A stretch of DNA of 49,981 nt from DAIQNV01 sp036788215 (GTDB lineage Bacteria; Planctomycetota; Phycisphaerae; Phycisphaerales; UBA1924): NCBI GenBank assembly GCA_036788215.1, contig DAIQNV010000019.1, positions 1-49,981 on the forward strand, in the 5' to 3' direction. Below, piece after piece: positions 40,401 through 48,370 of this stretch. The notes under the pieces are model-generated. The model was given only the letters and a program-made list of their open reading frames with translations, searched no databases and was not told where the DNA came from. The translations under genes and the position numbers were made by a program. Positions within the stretch are counted from its first letter, which is position 1, and each line of letters begins with the position of its first letter.

Positions 40401-40988
40401 CGCCTCGTACTCCAGTTCCGCATCCGCAGCGTCCGCCGCGAAGAGGTCGAGCACATCCTCGCCGGCCTCGTCCGCCTCCGCAGCCCTGAGCGCCGCGCGG
40501 GCAGCGGTCGCTTCGTCGTAGAGCGAAGCCGCCTCCCGCATCCGGTCGAGCAGGTCCTCACGCCCCCCGCTCAGGGACTCCATCAGCGCCCGCCGCTCGT
40601 CGCCCCCGAGTCGCATCGCCCGTTCCCACTGGTCCGGGTCGACGGTCTCGCGGTCGAGCGCCACCAGCGCCTCGTCGAACTGGGCCCGCAGGGCCTTCAC
40701 CTCGTCGTTGGGCAGGGGCATCGTCACCTCGATGCGGTCCTGCCCCTGCGCGATCATCTGGATCTCAAGCAGGCCCGAGGGGTCGACGCGCTCCTTGAGG
40801 ATCTCGATCGTCTTGCCGATCGTCTCCCGCGCATCCTGCCCCGGGTCGATCTGCACGGAGTACACGAGCGTCGTGCCGCCCCGCAGGTCCTTGCCCAGGC
40901 GGAGCTTCTCTTGCGGGGGCGTGACCGCCCAGAGGGCGAGCACCGCGAGGCCCACCGCGAAAATCGCGTTTCTGAGAATGTGACGCAT
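37479..40988 (-). CDS. secDF: SecDF fusion, preprotein translocase accessory subunit
   Basis: SecD and SecF use the proton gradient to help proteins leave the Sec channel; here they are one polypeptide of 1169 residues. Residues 1-22 form TM1, and LGKDLRGGTTLVY (31-43) is the SecD hallmark. The SecD membrane half includes AGVILTFGMAVDANVLIYERIREE. The SecF part starts near 700 with DTEFRGGTQVTLEL and ends with GYSLNDTIIIMDRIRENR. Between about 100 and 285 lies an acidic, Ala/Arg-rich helical stretch not found in short SecDs. ATG 40988 has GAGGG seven bases upstream. yajC precedes it by 85 bases, the conserved tgt-yajC-secDF order. Confidence 0.95.
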   Translation of the reverse strand: MRHILRNAIFAVGLAVLALWAVTPPQEKLRLGKDLRGGTTLVYSVQIDPGQDARETIGKTIEILKERVDPSGLLEIQMIAQGQDRIEVTMPLPNDEVKALRAQFDEALVALDRETVDPDQWERAMRLGGDERRALMESLSGGREDLLDRMREAASLYDEATAARAALRAAEADEAGEDVLDLFAADAADAELEYEAARDDVLAAGLSAEDMRRVLNLSNAPRVLQNAEGEYQQFPSPRARELERIEREYAAQWPQVQRVLEAHRTYITQRTSLDDPEELKRLISAAGVPSFRITIDPQGSGSDNTHPDEQRLREELQEKGPLNVRARDARWCKVNKAEAVGNIDSIEALEFLERDPTAFWRSRGLVGERYQGEHWVLCWDTRANRLTQGDGDWSVARSFQTQDQVGRPAVGFQMDERGALRLGQLTGGNVGNKMAVLLDEQVYTAPVLNAAISRSGIIEGDFSSEELNYIIRVLTAGSLQAALSPEPLSQNTIAPEFGADNLIAGRNAGLIALAAVSVFMVFYYFAFGVVAVTSLLFNALLILGAMSLARAAFTLPGIAGVILTFGMAVDANVLIYERIREEQRKGADLRTATRLGFSKALSSIVDGNVTNLIVCFVLANLGTQEIKGFAITLGIGVVGTMISSLFVSRLILALLVDVLKVKSLSMLPTVVPVLERTLEPSIDWMKARYVFVVVSLVGVGLGVGMIAYQGEKMLDTEFRGGTQVTLELGEDDSGQQIVLTRADVQNRVYALADGLAETDPLRPLRASEVVPVNPQADGVTSARFQIKTYATDQGAVIDAIVTEFSEELDTRPPLSFDGRAAMGVSEAPLGPILSGRLGEALGRPEFRNDVTEYIGGVAILLEDLSPRPTMDSLRERLAQTRGSESFSGTLNRTNDVILLAGTPDAVEAAAIVVADGGLSYFDNRELWEDEVASTEWTLTMTALTDTTTLASVQSFSPVIAETFQQTAIVAVVLSLLLILIYIWVRFGSVRYSAAAIACLLHDIMIMIGLIALAEILYDHDITAGLAQSVGVQPFKIDLNLVAAILTIIGYSLNDTIIIMDRIRENRGKLPYASREVINQSINQTISRTVITSGTTFLATLILYVFGGEGVRAFSYALLAGVVVGTYSSIAVAAPLVWSRKASGPSDYAPTRLGAGDGGDGGPAGGGRLP

Positions 40989-41073
40989 CAAAAGCCCTCG
41001 GTAGGAAGCGAAGCCCGCCTCCGCGCTCAACCACTGCCCGCCGCCCGAGCCCCGGGCGGACCGCCAACCCGGA

Positions 41074-41574
41074 TCAGACGCCGACCTTCTCCAACTCGGG
41101 CTCGACGACCGAGGACTCGGACCCGCCCTTGCCCTGCTGGAGCACCTGCTGAACCGCCGACTTCGCGAAGGTCAGGCGGGTCTTGGTCGTCCGATCGACC
41201 ATCACCACGATTTCCGTGTCCCGGACCTCTTCCACCGTCCCGATCACCCCGCCGATCGTCTGCACCTTGTCGTGCTTCCCGATCGAACCGAGCATCTCGG
41301 CCCGGCGCTTCTTTTCCTTACGCCCGCTCAGCATCGTCGAGATGATCATGAAGATCATCAGGCCGATCAGCAGCGGGAACAAGAGGTCGAACCCGCCCGC
41401 ACCACCGGGGGCCCCACCGGGCGCTGCGCCGGGAGCCGCACCATCAGCCCCCTCGATCCCCCCGCCAGCCCCGGATGGACCCGCCCCGCCGGCACCACCG
41501 GCCGAACCCGCGCCCGGCGCACCGAGCACTTCGCCATCCTGACCCAGCACCAGCCATCCACCGTCGATCTGCAT
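41074..41574 (-). CDS. yajC: YajC, SecDF-associated subunit, with a Gly/Ala/Pro-rich extension
   Basis: YajC associates with SecDF in the inner membrane. The 166-residue protein has one helix (62-82, FDLLFPLLIGLMIFMIISTML) followed by the family motif RKEKKRRAEML, the beta-rich KVQTIGGVIGTVEEV and DTEIVVMVD, as usual. YajC proteins are normally about 110 residues with the helix at the very N-terminus. Here some 60 residues of almost pure Gly, Ala, Pro and Ser (17-61) precede it. ATG 41574 follows GGAG. Since no other start lies nearer the helix with a better site, the extension is probably real. Confidence 0.9.
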   Translation of the reverse strand: MQIDGGWLVLGQDGEVLGAPGAGSAGGAGGAGPSGAGGGIEGADGAAPGAAPGGAPGGAGGFDLLFPLLIGLMIFMIISTMLSGRKEKKRRAEMLGSIGKHDKVQTIGGVIGTVEEVRDTEIVVMVDRTTKTRLTFAKSAVQQVLQQGKGGSESSVVEPELEKVGV

Positions 41575-41650
41575 CGAAACTCCGATCTCTGCGGTTGTTA
41601 CCGCTCAGGACCCGCCCGCCGCCGGTCTCCCGGGCCCGGGCGGGCCCGCC

Positions 41651-42982
41651 TCAACCGACCCCGATTCCGGGCACCCCCGGGGGAAGCCCGACCGCCGCGC
41701 GCGGCCACCGTCGTGCGAACCCGAGCCAGTCATCGTTGGCGATCGCCGACCGCAGTTCCAACATCAGCCGCTGGAAGAACCGGAGGTTGTGCAGGCTGAC
41801 CAGAATCGGGCCCAGCATTTCCTCCGCCAGGAACAGGTGCCGGATGTACCCCCGGCTGAACGGTTGGGCCTCTCCGCCCACTCCCGAGACCCACAATCCG
41901 GGCCCCATTCCTCCCCCCTCTGCACCCAGCTGGTCAGGCCACCGCCCCGTGCAGGCGATGCAGTCGCACCCGGGCTCCAGGGGTCTGCGGTCATCCGTGA
42001 ACTTGGCGTTCCGCAGCCGGATCTGCCCCCGACCTTCCGGATCGTGCTCGGGATCGCGGATAAATGCGTTGGCATTACGCCCATTCCGGGTGGGCAGGAC
42101 GCAGTCGAACATGTCCACCCCGGCGCACACCGCCGCCACGATGTCCCTCGGGTACCCCACGCCCATCAGGTACCGGGGGCGGTCTGCGGGCAGCTGAGGC
42201 GCCGTATGCCGGACGACCCGGGCGATGTCGTCCGCCTGCTCCCCCACCGCGACCCCACCGATCGCGTAGCCCGGGCAGTCGACGTTGCAGACCAGTTCGA
42301 CCGACCGGTCCCGCCGGTCGAGGTCGGTCCCCCCCTGCACGATGCCGAAGAGGCTCTGGACGTCCGCCCGGGCGTGGGCCCGCTGGCAGCGCTCGAGCCA
42401 GCGGGCGGTGCGCTCATTGGCGGAGTCGAGACGGGCCCCGTGGTCGTACCCCCGCTTCTTCATCGCGTCCCGCATCGTCGCCTGTCGCAGGCGGACCTGG
42501 TTGATCGGGCCGGCGTCGGGGTCGACGCTTGGGGGGCAGTCGTCGAAGGCCATGATGATGTCCGCCCCGAGCTTGTTCTGCACCTCGATCGCGAACTCGG
42601 GCGTCATGCGGATCGTCCCGCCGGTGACGATGCTCTTGAAGGTCACCCCGTCCTCATCCACCGCGTTGATATCCGCCATGGAGTACGCCTGGTACCCGCC
42701 CGAGTCCGTCAGGATGGGGCGCTCCCAGCCCATGAACCGGTGCACCCCGCCCATTTTCTCTACGAGATCGGGACCCGGGCGCAGGAGCATGTGGTAGGTG
42801 TTGTTCAGGACGATCTCTGCCCCGGTCGCTCGGACCAGCCCGGGCAGCAGGCCCTTCACCGAGCCCTTGGTGCCCACGGTCATGAACGAAGGCGTCTGGA
42901 AGGAGCCGTGCGGAGTCGTGACGATCCCCGTGCGGGCGGCGCATGCGGTGCTGCCGGCCGTGACCTCAAATGACAGCGCCAC
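41651..42982 (-). CDS. tgt: tRNA-guanine transglycosylase, with an insertion at the zinc site
   Basis: Tgt swaps guanine at position 34 of tRNAs with GUN anticodons for the queuosine precursor preQ1. The 443-residue protein has TDSGGYQAYS (92-101; Asp93), FGIVQGG (212-218), GGVAVGE and MFDCVLPTRNGRNANAF, with the nucleophile Asp at about 293. The zinc ligands Cys339, Cys341, Cys344 and His398 are present. However, about 30 Gly-rich residues (345-374) separate the third cysteine from FSRGYIRHLF, where only two or three normally occur. GTG 42982 is preceded by AAGGAAGG. The rhomboid gene lies 24 bases upstream. Confidence 0.93.
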   Translation of the reverse strand: MALSFEVTAGSTACAARTGIVTTPHGSFQTPSFMTVGTKGSVKGLLPGLVRATGAEIVLNNTYHMLLRPGPDLVEKMGGVHRFMGWERPILTDSGGYQAYSMADINAVDEDGVTFKSIVTGGTIRMTPEFAIEVQNKLGADIIMAFDDCPPSVDPDAGPINQVRLRQATMRDAMKKRGYDHGARLDSANERTARWLERCQRAHARADVQSLFGIVQGGTDLDRRDRSVELVCNVDCPGYAIGGVAVGEQADDIARVVRHTAPQLPADRPRYLMGVGYPRDIVAAVCAGVDMFDCVLPTRNGRNANAFIRDPEHDPEGRGQIRLRNAKFTDDRRPLEPGCDCIACTGRWPDQLGAEGGGMGPGLWVSGVGGEAQPFSRGYIRHLFLAEEMLGPILVSLHNLRFFQRLMLELRSAIANDDWLGFARRWPRAAVGLPPGVPGIGVG

Positions 42983-43006
42983 GGCTGATACCTTCCTTGA
43001 ATCGCC

Positions 43007-44113
43007 TCACCCCCGATGCTCCTCGGTCGCGCTCCTGAGAACCCGCTTCTCCGCGTCGGTCAGGCTCCCCAGCCCCTCCGCGCGGACCTTGTCGAGCACG
43101 CGGTCGACCTCCGCGTCGGTCGCGCCCGCCCGGGTCCCGCCCCGGAGGACGGGCTTCTTCGCGTGCACGCTGGCGGGGCCACCGCCGGATTTCTTCGGGC
43201 CCAGCACGTCGAAGAAGTCCCTGAGCAGGTGGGGCCTGCGGATGAAGAAGTACCCCGCGATCGCGCCGCCCATGTGCGCCGCGTCGCCGCCCTGGTTGAC
43301 CCCCTGGAAGAAGAAGAGGTTGAGCGCCGCTAGCCCGACGAAGAGGTACGCCATCGTCCGCATCTTCATCGGGATCGGCGGGAAGAGCAGCTGCACCGTC
43401 ACCGTCGGGGCGATGAAGGCGCACGCCATGATGATCCCGAACACGCCGGCGCTCGCCCCGACCAGGGGCGTCGTCGTCTGCACGTCGAGTGCGCCGGGCA
43501 GGCTGATCCCGACGGCCCCGATCAGGTTGAGCGCCAGGTAGGCCAGGCCCCCGCAGATGCCGCACATGAGGTAGAACGCCGCGTACCGTTTCCTGCCGAG
43601 GTACTGCTCCACGAGGGGCCCGAAGAAGTACAGCCCCAGCATGTTGAACCCGATGTGCAGGATCCCGGCATGCAGGAACTGGAAGGTGACCAGCCGCCAG
43701 ACCTCGAGTTTGAAGAAGCCCCGGTCGGTGGAGAAGTGCCCCCATTCCTTCAGCGGGTCCATAAGTTGGTACAGCGCCCGGCCGATCACCGCGCCCGTCT
43801 GCGGATCGATCAGGGGCCTCGTCACGAGGCTCGGTGCGTTGCGCACTGGGAGGAACTCATTGCCCTCCGCGAACTGCGCCGGCACATTCTCCACTGTGAA
43901 GGTGCGCTCGAGGAACACGGGCCGGGCAGCCTGGCCGGTCAGCCCGACGATCAGGAACACCACAATGTTGATCGCGATGATCCAGGTGTTCACGCTCAGG
44001 AACCGCAGGCGTCCGAGGGGCCCGCCCGGAGCGGACCACGCGGCCGGGCCGCCCCGTCCACGGGAATTGCCCGGCCCGTCGGGGCGTGCGTAGTCACGGT
44101 CGTAGATGCCCAT
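43007..44113 (-). CDS. Rhomboid-family intramembrane serine protease with C-terminal mini-domain
   Basis: The 368-residue protein begins with the cytoplasmic MGIYDRDYARPD segment and has a first helix at about 41-59. A 75-residue loop precedes the rhomboid core (about 135-295), with FLHAGILHIGFNMLGLYFFG, the catalytic Ser221 in GASAGVFG and His280 in GDAAHMGGAIAGYFF. Residues 333-362 (AEVDRVLDKVRAEGLGSLTDAEKRVLR) form a short helical domain that recurs in the neighbouring site-2 protease and resembles the DUF6576-type tails of other rhomboids. ATG 44113 follows GAGGAG. Substrates are unknown. It lies between the site-2 protease (131 bases upstream) and tgt. Confidence 0.9.
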   Translation of the reverse strand: MGIYDRDYARPDGPGNSRGRGGPAAWSAPGGPLGRLRFLSVNTWIIAINIVVFLIVGLTGQAARPVFLERTFTVENVPAQFAEGNEFLPVRNAPSLVTRPLIDPQTGAVIGRALYQLMDPLKEWGHFSTDRGFFKLEVWRLVTFQFLHAGILHIGFNMLGLYFFGPLVEQYLGRKRYAAFYLMCGICGGLAYLALNLIGAVGISLPGALDVQTTTPLVGASAGVFGIIMACAFIAPTVTVQLLFPPIPMKMRTMAYLFVGLAALNLFFFQGVNQGGDAAHMGGAIAGYFFIRRPHLLRDFFDVLGPKKSGGGPASVHAKKPVLRGGTRAGATDAEVDRVLDKVRAEGLGSLTDAEKRVLRSATEEHRG

Positions 44114-44244
44114 GCGTCTCCTCGTCGGCGCTTCAGTACCCGGGCCGGTGGCATCGGCTGATTCCGATCCCCGCCCGCAGACTTCCGGCGGATCCTAACC
44201 GGGCCCGAGCCGAGAGCCACCGGCGGGCCCGGGCGATCGGATGG

Positions 44245-45303
44245 CTACTTCCCGCTGGCCCGCCTGAGCGTCCGCTTCTCCTTGGAGGTCAGGCTGTCCA
44301 TCCCGGTCGCGGAGATCTTGGCGAGGATCCGGTCCACCTCCGCCTGTTCCTCTGCCCTCCGGAGTGCCTCTCGCTCGCGCCGGGCGACTTCGCGTTCCAC
44401 GGTCCGCTCGGGGGCGTCCGCGTCCTCACCCGCCCGCAGCCAGCCCTCCCCGCCCTGCGACCAGGGCTCCGCCCCGTCCATCTTCACCTTCCGGCGCTCG
44501 AGGTAGCAGGTCACGCCCCCGAAGACCGCCAGCGCCAGCAGCAGCGTCTGCTGGAACACGACCCCGACGACCGCCAGCACCCCCGCCACGACGAACCCGA
44601 CGATCACCGTGATCTCGGTCGCCCGGCGCTCGCCCATCGATCGCCAGAGCAGCGCGTGCACGACGCGCCCCGCGTCCATGGGGAACATCGGGACGAGCAT
44701 GTTGAACGCCAGCAGCACGATGTTCGCGTAGTGCAGGGCCCACACCCCGAGCGCGACGATGTACATCCCCTCGCTCGACACCGAGAGCATCGCGAGCGCC
44801 GCCCCGGGGCTGAACGGATTGAAGACGACCGCCTCCCACCCGCCCGTGATCGCCCGCACCGCCAGGGCGAGCGGGGGCAGCAGCACCACATGCACCATCG
44901 GCCCGCCCAGGACCGTGATGAGATGGCTCTTCCAATCGTGGGGCGGGCTCACCATCGCCAGCCCGCCCAGGGGCCACAGGATGATCTCGTCCGCCTCGCC
45001 CCCCACCCGCCGGCACGCGAAGCAGTGCCCGTACTCGTGGATCAGCACGAGGAAGAACAGCGCCCCGAGCAAGGGCAGCACGAAGGCCGCCCCCGTCTCG
45101 CTGGGCACGATGCTCCGGATGATCTGGGCGATCGCGTACACCACGAAGAGCAGGTGCACCCGCACCGCGATGCCCCACAGCGAGTAGACCGGGATCGCCC
45201 AGGTGAAGGGGTTCTCCCCGTCGCCGAAGACCCGACGCATGAAGGCCTTCACGCCCGCGCCGCGGTCCTGCCAGTCCCTCGGTTCGCGATCGGACCCCAG
45301 CAC
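44245..45303 (-). CDS. Site-2 protease-like membrane metalloprotease (M50)
   Basis: The 352-residue zinc protease has the active-site HEYGH (89-93) in a transmembrane helix and the third ligand Asp210 in NMLVPMFPMDAGR, so it should be active. Five or six hydrophobic helices fill residues 40-265. A basic and acidic linker leads to residues 321-350 (EVDRILAKISATGMDSLTSKEKRTLRRAS), nearly the same mini-domain as in the rhomboid protease next door. GTG 45303 has GGGAG eight bases before it; ATG 45240 is the alternative. It is 31 bases downstream of the NUDIX gene, in the same direction. Confidence 0.88.
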   Translation of the reverse strand: MLGSDREPRDWQDRGAGVKAFMRRVFGDGENPFTWAIPVYSLWGIAVRVHLLFVVYAIAQIIRSIVPSETGAAFVLPLLGALFFLVLIHEYGHCFACRRVGGEADEIILWPLGGLAMVSPPHDWKSHLITVLGGPMVHVVLLPPLALAVRAITGGWEAVVFNPFSPGAALAMLSVSSEGMYIVALGVWALHYANIVLLAFNMLVPMFPMDAGRVVHALLWRSMGERRATEITVIVGFVVAGVLAVVGVVFQQTLLLALAVFGGVTCYLERRKVKMDGAEPWSQGGEGWLRAGEDADAPERTVEREVARREREALRRAEEQAEVDRILAKISATGMDSLTSKEKRTLRRASGK

Positions 45304-45334
45304 GGGCGAGCTCCCGCCGGCACAACGCCGGTCT

Positions 45335-45904
45335 TCAGATGAAACCCTTGCGCTGCGCGAGCAGCAGCGCCAGCATCGTCTTCCCGTCCCGGGACTGGTT
45401 GTCCACCACGCGGTCCAGCGCCTCGGACGCCGACCGGTGCGTCACCGTCAGGCTCTCGTGGGCCTCGAGGCTCTGCCCCTCGGCCCGCTTCATCAGCCCC
45501 ACCGCGACGTAGGCGTGCATCAGCTCGTCGGTGATGCCCGGTGTCGTGTAGAAGGTGCCGAGCTCGTACAGGCTCGTGGCGTTGTACCCCGTCTCCTCGC
45601 CCAGCTCGCGGGCCGCCGCCTCCTCCGGGCTCTCCCCCTGCTCGATCCCCCCCGCCGGCAGCTCCTCCAGCTTCGCGTTGATCGTGTGCCTGTCGTTCAC
45701 GACGAACACGATCCTCGCCCCCCGCCCGGGCTGCTCGATCACCGGGACCACCACCACCGCGCCCCGGTGCCGGACCATGGGGCGGGCCCGCTCGACGCCA
45801 TTGGGCTGCTTGAGGGTGAGCTCGACGAAGTCGTACGCACGCCCTTCATACAGCGTTCGCTCGCCGACGATGCGGTCGCGCAGGGCGTGATCAGCCGAAT
45901 CCAA
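45335..45904 (-). CDS. NUDIX hydrolase, ADP-ribose pyrophosphatase-like
   Basis: NUDIX enzymes hydrolyse nucleoside diphosphates linked to another group. The 189-residue protein contains the full NUDIX box GGIEQGESPEEAAARELGEE plus TG, with the Gly, Glu and REL..EE residues in place. The flanking TLYEGRAYDFVELTL and YTTPGITDELMHAYVA fit ADP-ribose or GDP-mannose pyrophosphatases. The start chosen is a TTG at 45904 because AGGAGG lies eight bases before it. An alternative TTG at 45934 overlaps the upstream stop (TTGA) and adds ten residues. Exact substrate unknown. Confidence 0.85.
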   Translation of the reverse strand: MDSADHALRDRIVGERTLYEGRAYDFVELTLKQPNGVERARPMVRHRGAVVVVPVIEQPGRGARIVFVVNDRHTINAKLEELPAGGIEQGESPEEAAARELGEETGYNATSLYELGTFYTTPGITDELMHAYVAVGLMKRAEGQSLEAHESLTVTHRSASEALDRVVDNQSRDGKTMLALLLAQRKGFI

Positions 45905-45930
45905 AGGGTCAGCCCTCCTGAAGACCGGGC

Positions 45931-47013
45931 TCAACGCCCGGCGGCGGTCGTCTCAGACATGTCGTCGGGCGAGGATACGCGCCCGACCGCCCCCGACGCC
46001 GGGTCCCCGCGGATCTGGAGCCGCTTCCCAGTCAGGTACAGCAGGTGCATCAGCCCGTTCGCCCCGACCATCGCGATCGCCACACCCCCGAGGACGGGGA
46101 GCGTCGGGCCGACATTCGCCACCGTCGCCACGAGCTGCACCAGGCAGAGAGCCGCCACGAAGAGCATCGTCGGGCGCCTCGGGATCAGCGTGACCGCGAG
46201 CGCCCCCAGGGGCGCGCCGAACAGCACCACCGGCGCCGCCGCCACCCACTGCCCCAGCACCTCCCCGTCGATCCGTCCGAGACCCGCCGCCGACGCGGTG
46301 CCAACCAGGGACGCGAAAGTCATCGCCAGGACGCTCGTCGCGACCGCCAGCCGGAGGTCCGCCCGGTACACGAGGACGAGCACCGTGAAGAGCACCATGT
46401 CGATCCCGACGCCCGTGATCGAAGCCGCCAAACCCCCGACCACGCCCACCGAAAGGCCCGCCAGGGGATCCAGCCCCGGGACACCCGCCAGCCGGCCCAC
46501 GCCGGAATGGCCCTCCAGCTCCCGAAGGCGGACGAGCACCAGGCACGCGAAGCTGCCCCAGATGCACGCGAACACCAGCTTCGTCCACGCCTCGCTCACC
46601 AGGGGAACGATGAACGCGGAAGCGAGGGGCACGGTCGCCAGGGCCCCGACGAAGGTCCACCCGAGCACCCGCCAGACGAGGGGGCGACCGGAGCACAGGA
46701 TGAAGATCGTGGCAGAGGTCATGCCCACGCTCTGGATCAGGAAACTGAAGTGCCGCCCCACCGTCGCGGGCTCGCCGAAGATCAGCACGAGCACCGGGAA
46801 CCCGACCGTCCCGCCCCCCATCGGGGTCGAGCCCGCGACATAGCTCCCAAGGAGCATCGTCAGGGCGATCCGCCAGTGCTCCGCGACGAGGCCCCAGGAG
46901 CCCGTCAGCGTCACCCCGACGGTCCACGCGATGAGCCCCCAGGCCACCCACACGAGGAAGGGGGCGTACCGCCGGGCACGACGCGAGGGATGACGGAGCA
47001 GCCAGTCACGCAT
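45931..47013 (-). CDS. Sulfite exporter TauE/SafE-family (TSUP) permease
   Basis: The 360-residue protein has about eight hydrophobic segments. The two-fold repeat of the family is visible: GSYVAGSTPMGGGTVGFPVLVL near residues 56-77 and its counterpart LSVGVVGGLAASITGVGIDMVLFTVL near 187-212. TSUP members carry sulfonates, sulfite, thiosulfate or other organic anions; the cargo here is unknown. A GC-rich polar tail follows. ATG 47013 is divergent from the cysteine-desulfurase-like gene (106 bases). Together with NUDIX, both proteases, tgt, yajC and secDF it forms a long run on the minus strand. Confidence 0.85.
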   Translation of the reverse strand: MRDWLLRHPSRRARRYAPFLVWVAWGLIAWTVGVTLTGSWGLVAEHWRIALTMLLGSYVAGSTPMGGGTVGFPVLVLIFGEPATVGRHFSFLIQSVGMTSATIFILCSGRPLVWRVLGWTFVGALATVPLASAFIVPLVSEAWTKLVFACIWGSFACLVLVRLRELEGHSGVGRLAGVPGLDPLAGLSVGVVGGLAASITGVGIDMVLFTVLVLVYRADLRLAVATSVLAMTFASLVGTASAAGLGRIDGEVLGQWVAAAPVVLFGAPLGALAVTLIPRRPTMLFVAALCLVQLVATVANVGPTLPVLGGVAIAMVGANGLMHLLYLTGKRLQIRGDPASGAVGRVSSPDDMSETTAAGR

Positions 47014-47119
47014 GGGGATCTTGTATCGGCTCGGGGAACCCGGCGGGCGCGCGGGATGCGGACCCCCCGTTCGGGGTCGGGAGCCGGTCGGGAACCCGCG
47101 AGGCGGCTACGGTTCCTCG

Positions 47120-48370
47120 ATGACAGAGCGACGCCTGTACCTCGACAACGCCGCGACCAGTTTCCCCAAGCCCCGCCGGGTCCACGACGCGATGGCCCGC
47201 TACGCCACCGAACTCGGGGCCTCGCCCGGGCGGGGGGCGTACGCCGAGTCGGTCGAGGGCGCCAGGCTGATCCGCCAGTGCCGCAGCCGCCTGCAGACGC
47301 TCGTGCACGCGGAGTCCGCCGACCACTGCGTCTTCACGCTGAACACCTCGGACGCCCTGAACCTCGCGATCAAGGGGCTGGTCACGCACCGTCGCCGGCG
47401 CCTCGTCGAGCGGGGGCTCTCGGGCACGGTCCACATCGTGACCACCGCGATGGACCATAACTCCGTCCTCCGGCCCATCAACGCCCTCGCGTCCGACCCT
47501 ATCGGTCCCCGGGTCGAATTCACCCGCGTGCCGGCGGACCCCGAGACCGGCCTCGTCGACCCGATAGCGGTCCGGGGGGCGATCCGGCGGGACACCGTCC
47601 TCGTCGCGGCGGTCCACGCGTCCAACGTCACGGGCGTCCTGCAACCCGTCGCGGATTTCGGCGCGATCTGCCGTGAGGCGGGCGTGCCCCTCCTCGTCGA
47701 TGCCGCCCAGACCGCGGGACGCCTGCCGATTGACGTGCAGCGGGACGCGATCGATCTGCTCGCGGTGCCCGGGCACAAGGCGCTGCTCGGGCCGCTGGGC
47801 ACCGGCGCCCTGGTCATCCGCCCGGGGCTCGAGGAGCAACTCGTCCCGATGCGCGAGGGCGGCACCGGCACCGTCTCCGAGCTCGACACCCACCCCGACA
47901 CCATGCCCGACAAGTTCGAGCCCGGGAGCCACAACACCCTAGGGATCGTGGGCCTCTCCGAGGGCCTCGCCTGGCTGCTCGACCGCTCCGTCCGCGTCGT
48001 GCGTCAGGACGAAGCCGACCTGATGCGCCTCGTCGTCAGCGGGCTCGCCAAGGGCGACGCCTTCCCGGGCCTCCGTCTCCTCGGGACGCCCGAGGTCGAG
48101 CGTCGGGTGGGCGTTTTCAGCTTCACCCACGACACCATGGACCCCCACGAACTCGCGGGCGTCCTCGAGGCCGAGTTCGGCATCCTCACCCGCGCCGGCA
48201 TCCACTGCGCCCCCCACGCCCATGGCACGCTGGGCACCACCGACCGGGGCGGGGCCCTTCGTGTCTCGTTCGGTCCGTTTGTGACCCCGCAGGACGCGGA
48301 GTACCTGCTCAACGCGCTCAGCGAGGTCTGCACGCAGGTCGCCCATGCCGGGACACGCGACCTGAACTAG
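47120..48370 (+). CDS. Cysteine desulfurase-like PLP enzyme (class V aminotransferase)
   Basis: The 416-residue protein begins RRLYLDNAATSFPKP, the mark of the desulfurase subgroup close to SufS/IscS-like family TIGR01977. The PLP lysine is Lys220 in VPGHKALLGPLGTG, with DAAQTAG (194-200) before it. Cys363 in RAGIHCAPHAHG is in the position of the sulfur-accepting cysteine, so desulfurase or selenocysteine lyase activity is plausible. No scaffold gene (iscU, sufU) is adjacent, so its role in Fe-S or thiolation pathways is unknown. Its TAG stop is the first triplet of the third repeat copy. Confidence 0.87.
   Translation: MTERRLYLDNAATSFPKPRRVHDAMARYATELGASPGRGAYAESVEGARLIRQCRSRLQTLVHAESADHCVFTLNTSDALNLAIKGLVTHRRRRLVERGLSGTVHIVTTAMDHNSVLRPINALASDPIGPRVEFTRVPADPETGLVDPIAVRGAIRRDTVLVAAVHASNVTGVLQPVADFGAICREAGVPLLVDAAQTAGRLPIDVQRDAIDLLAVPGHKALLGPLGTGALVIRPGLEEQLVPMREGGTGTVSELDTHPDTMPDKFEPGSHNTLGIVGLSEGLAWLLDRSVRVVRQDEADLMRLVVSGLAKGDAFPGLRLLGTPEVERRVGVFSFTHDTMDPHELAGVLEAEFGILTRAGIHCAPHAHGTLGTTDRGGALRVSFGPFVTPQDAEYLLNALSEVCTQVAHAGTRDLN

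Noticed and set aside
41640..41665. GGGCCC-rich hairpins between tgt and yajC as a terminator
   Set aside because: Short GC palindromes without a T-tract, in the middle of a conserved tgt-yajC-secDF operon; a terminator there is unlikely.
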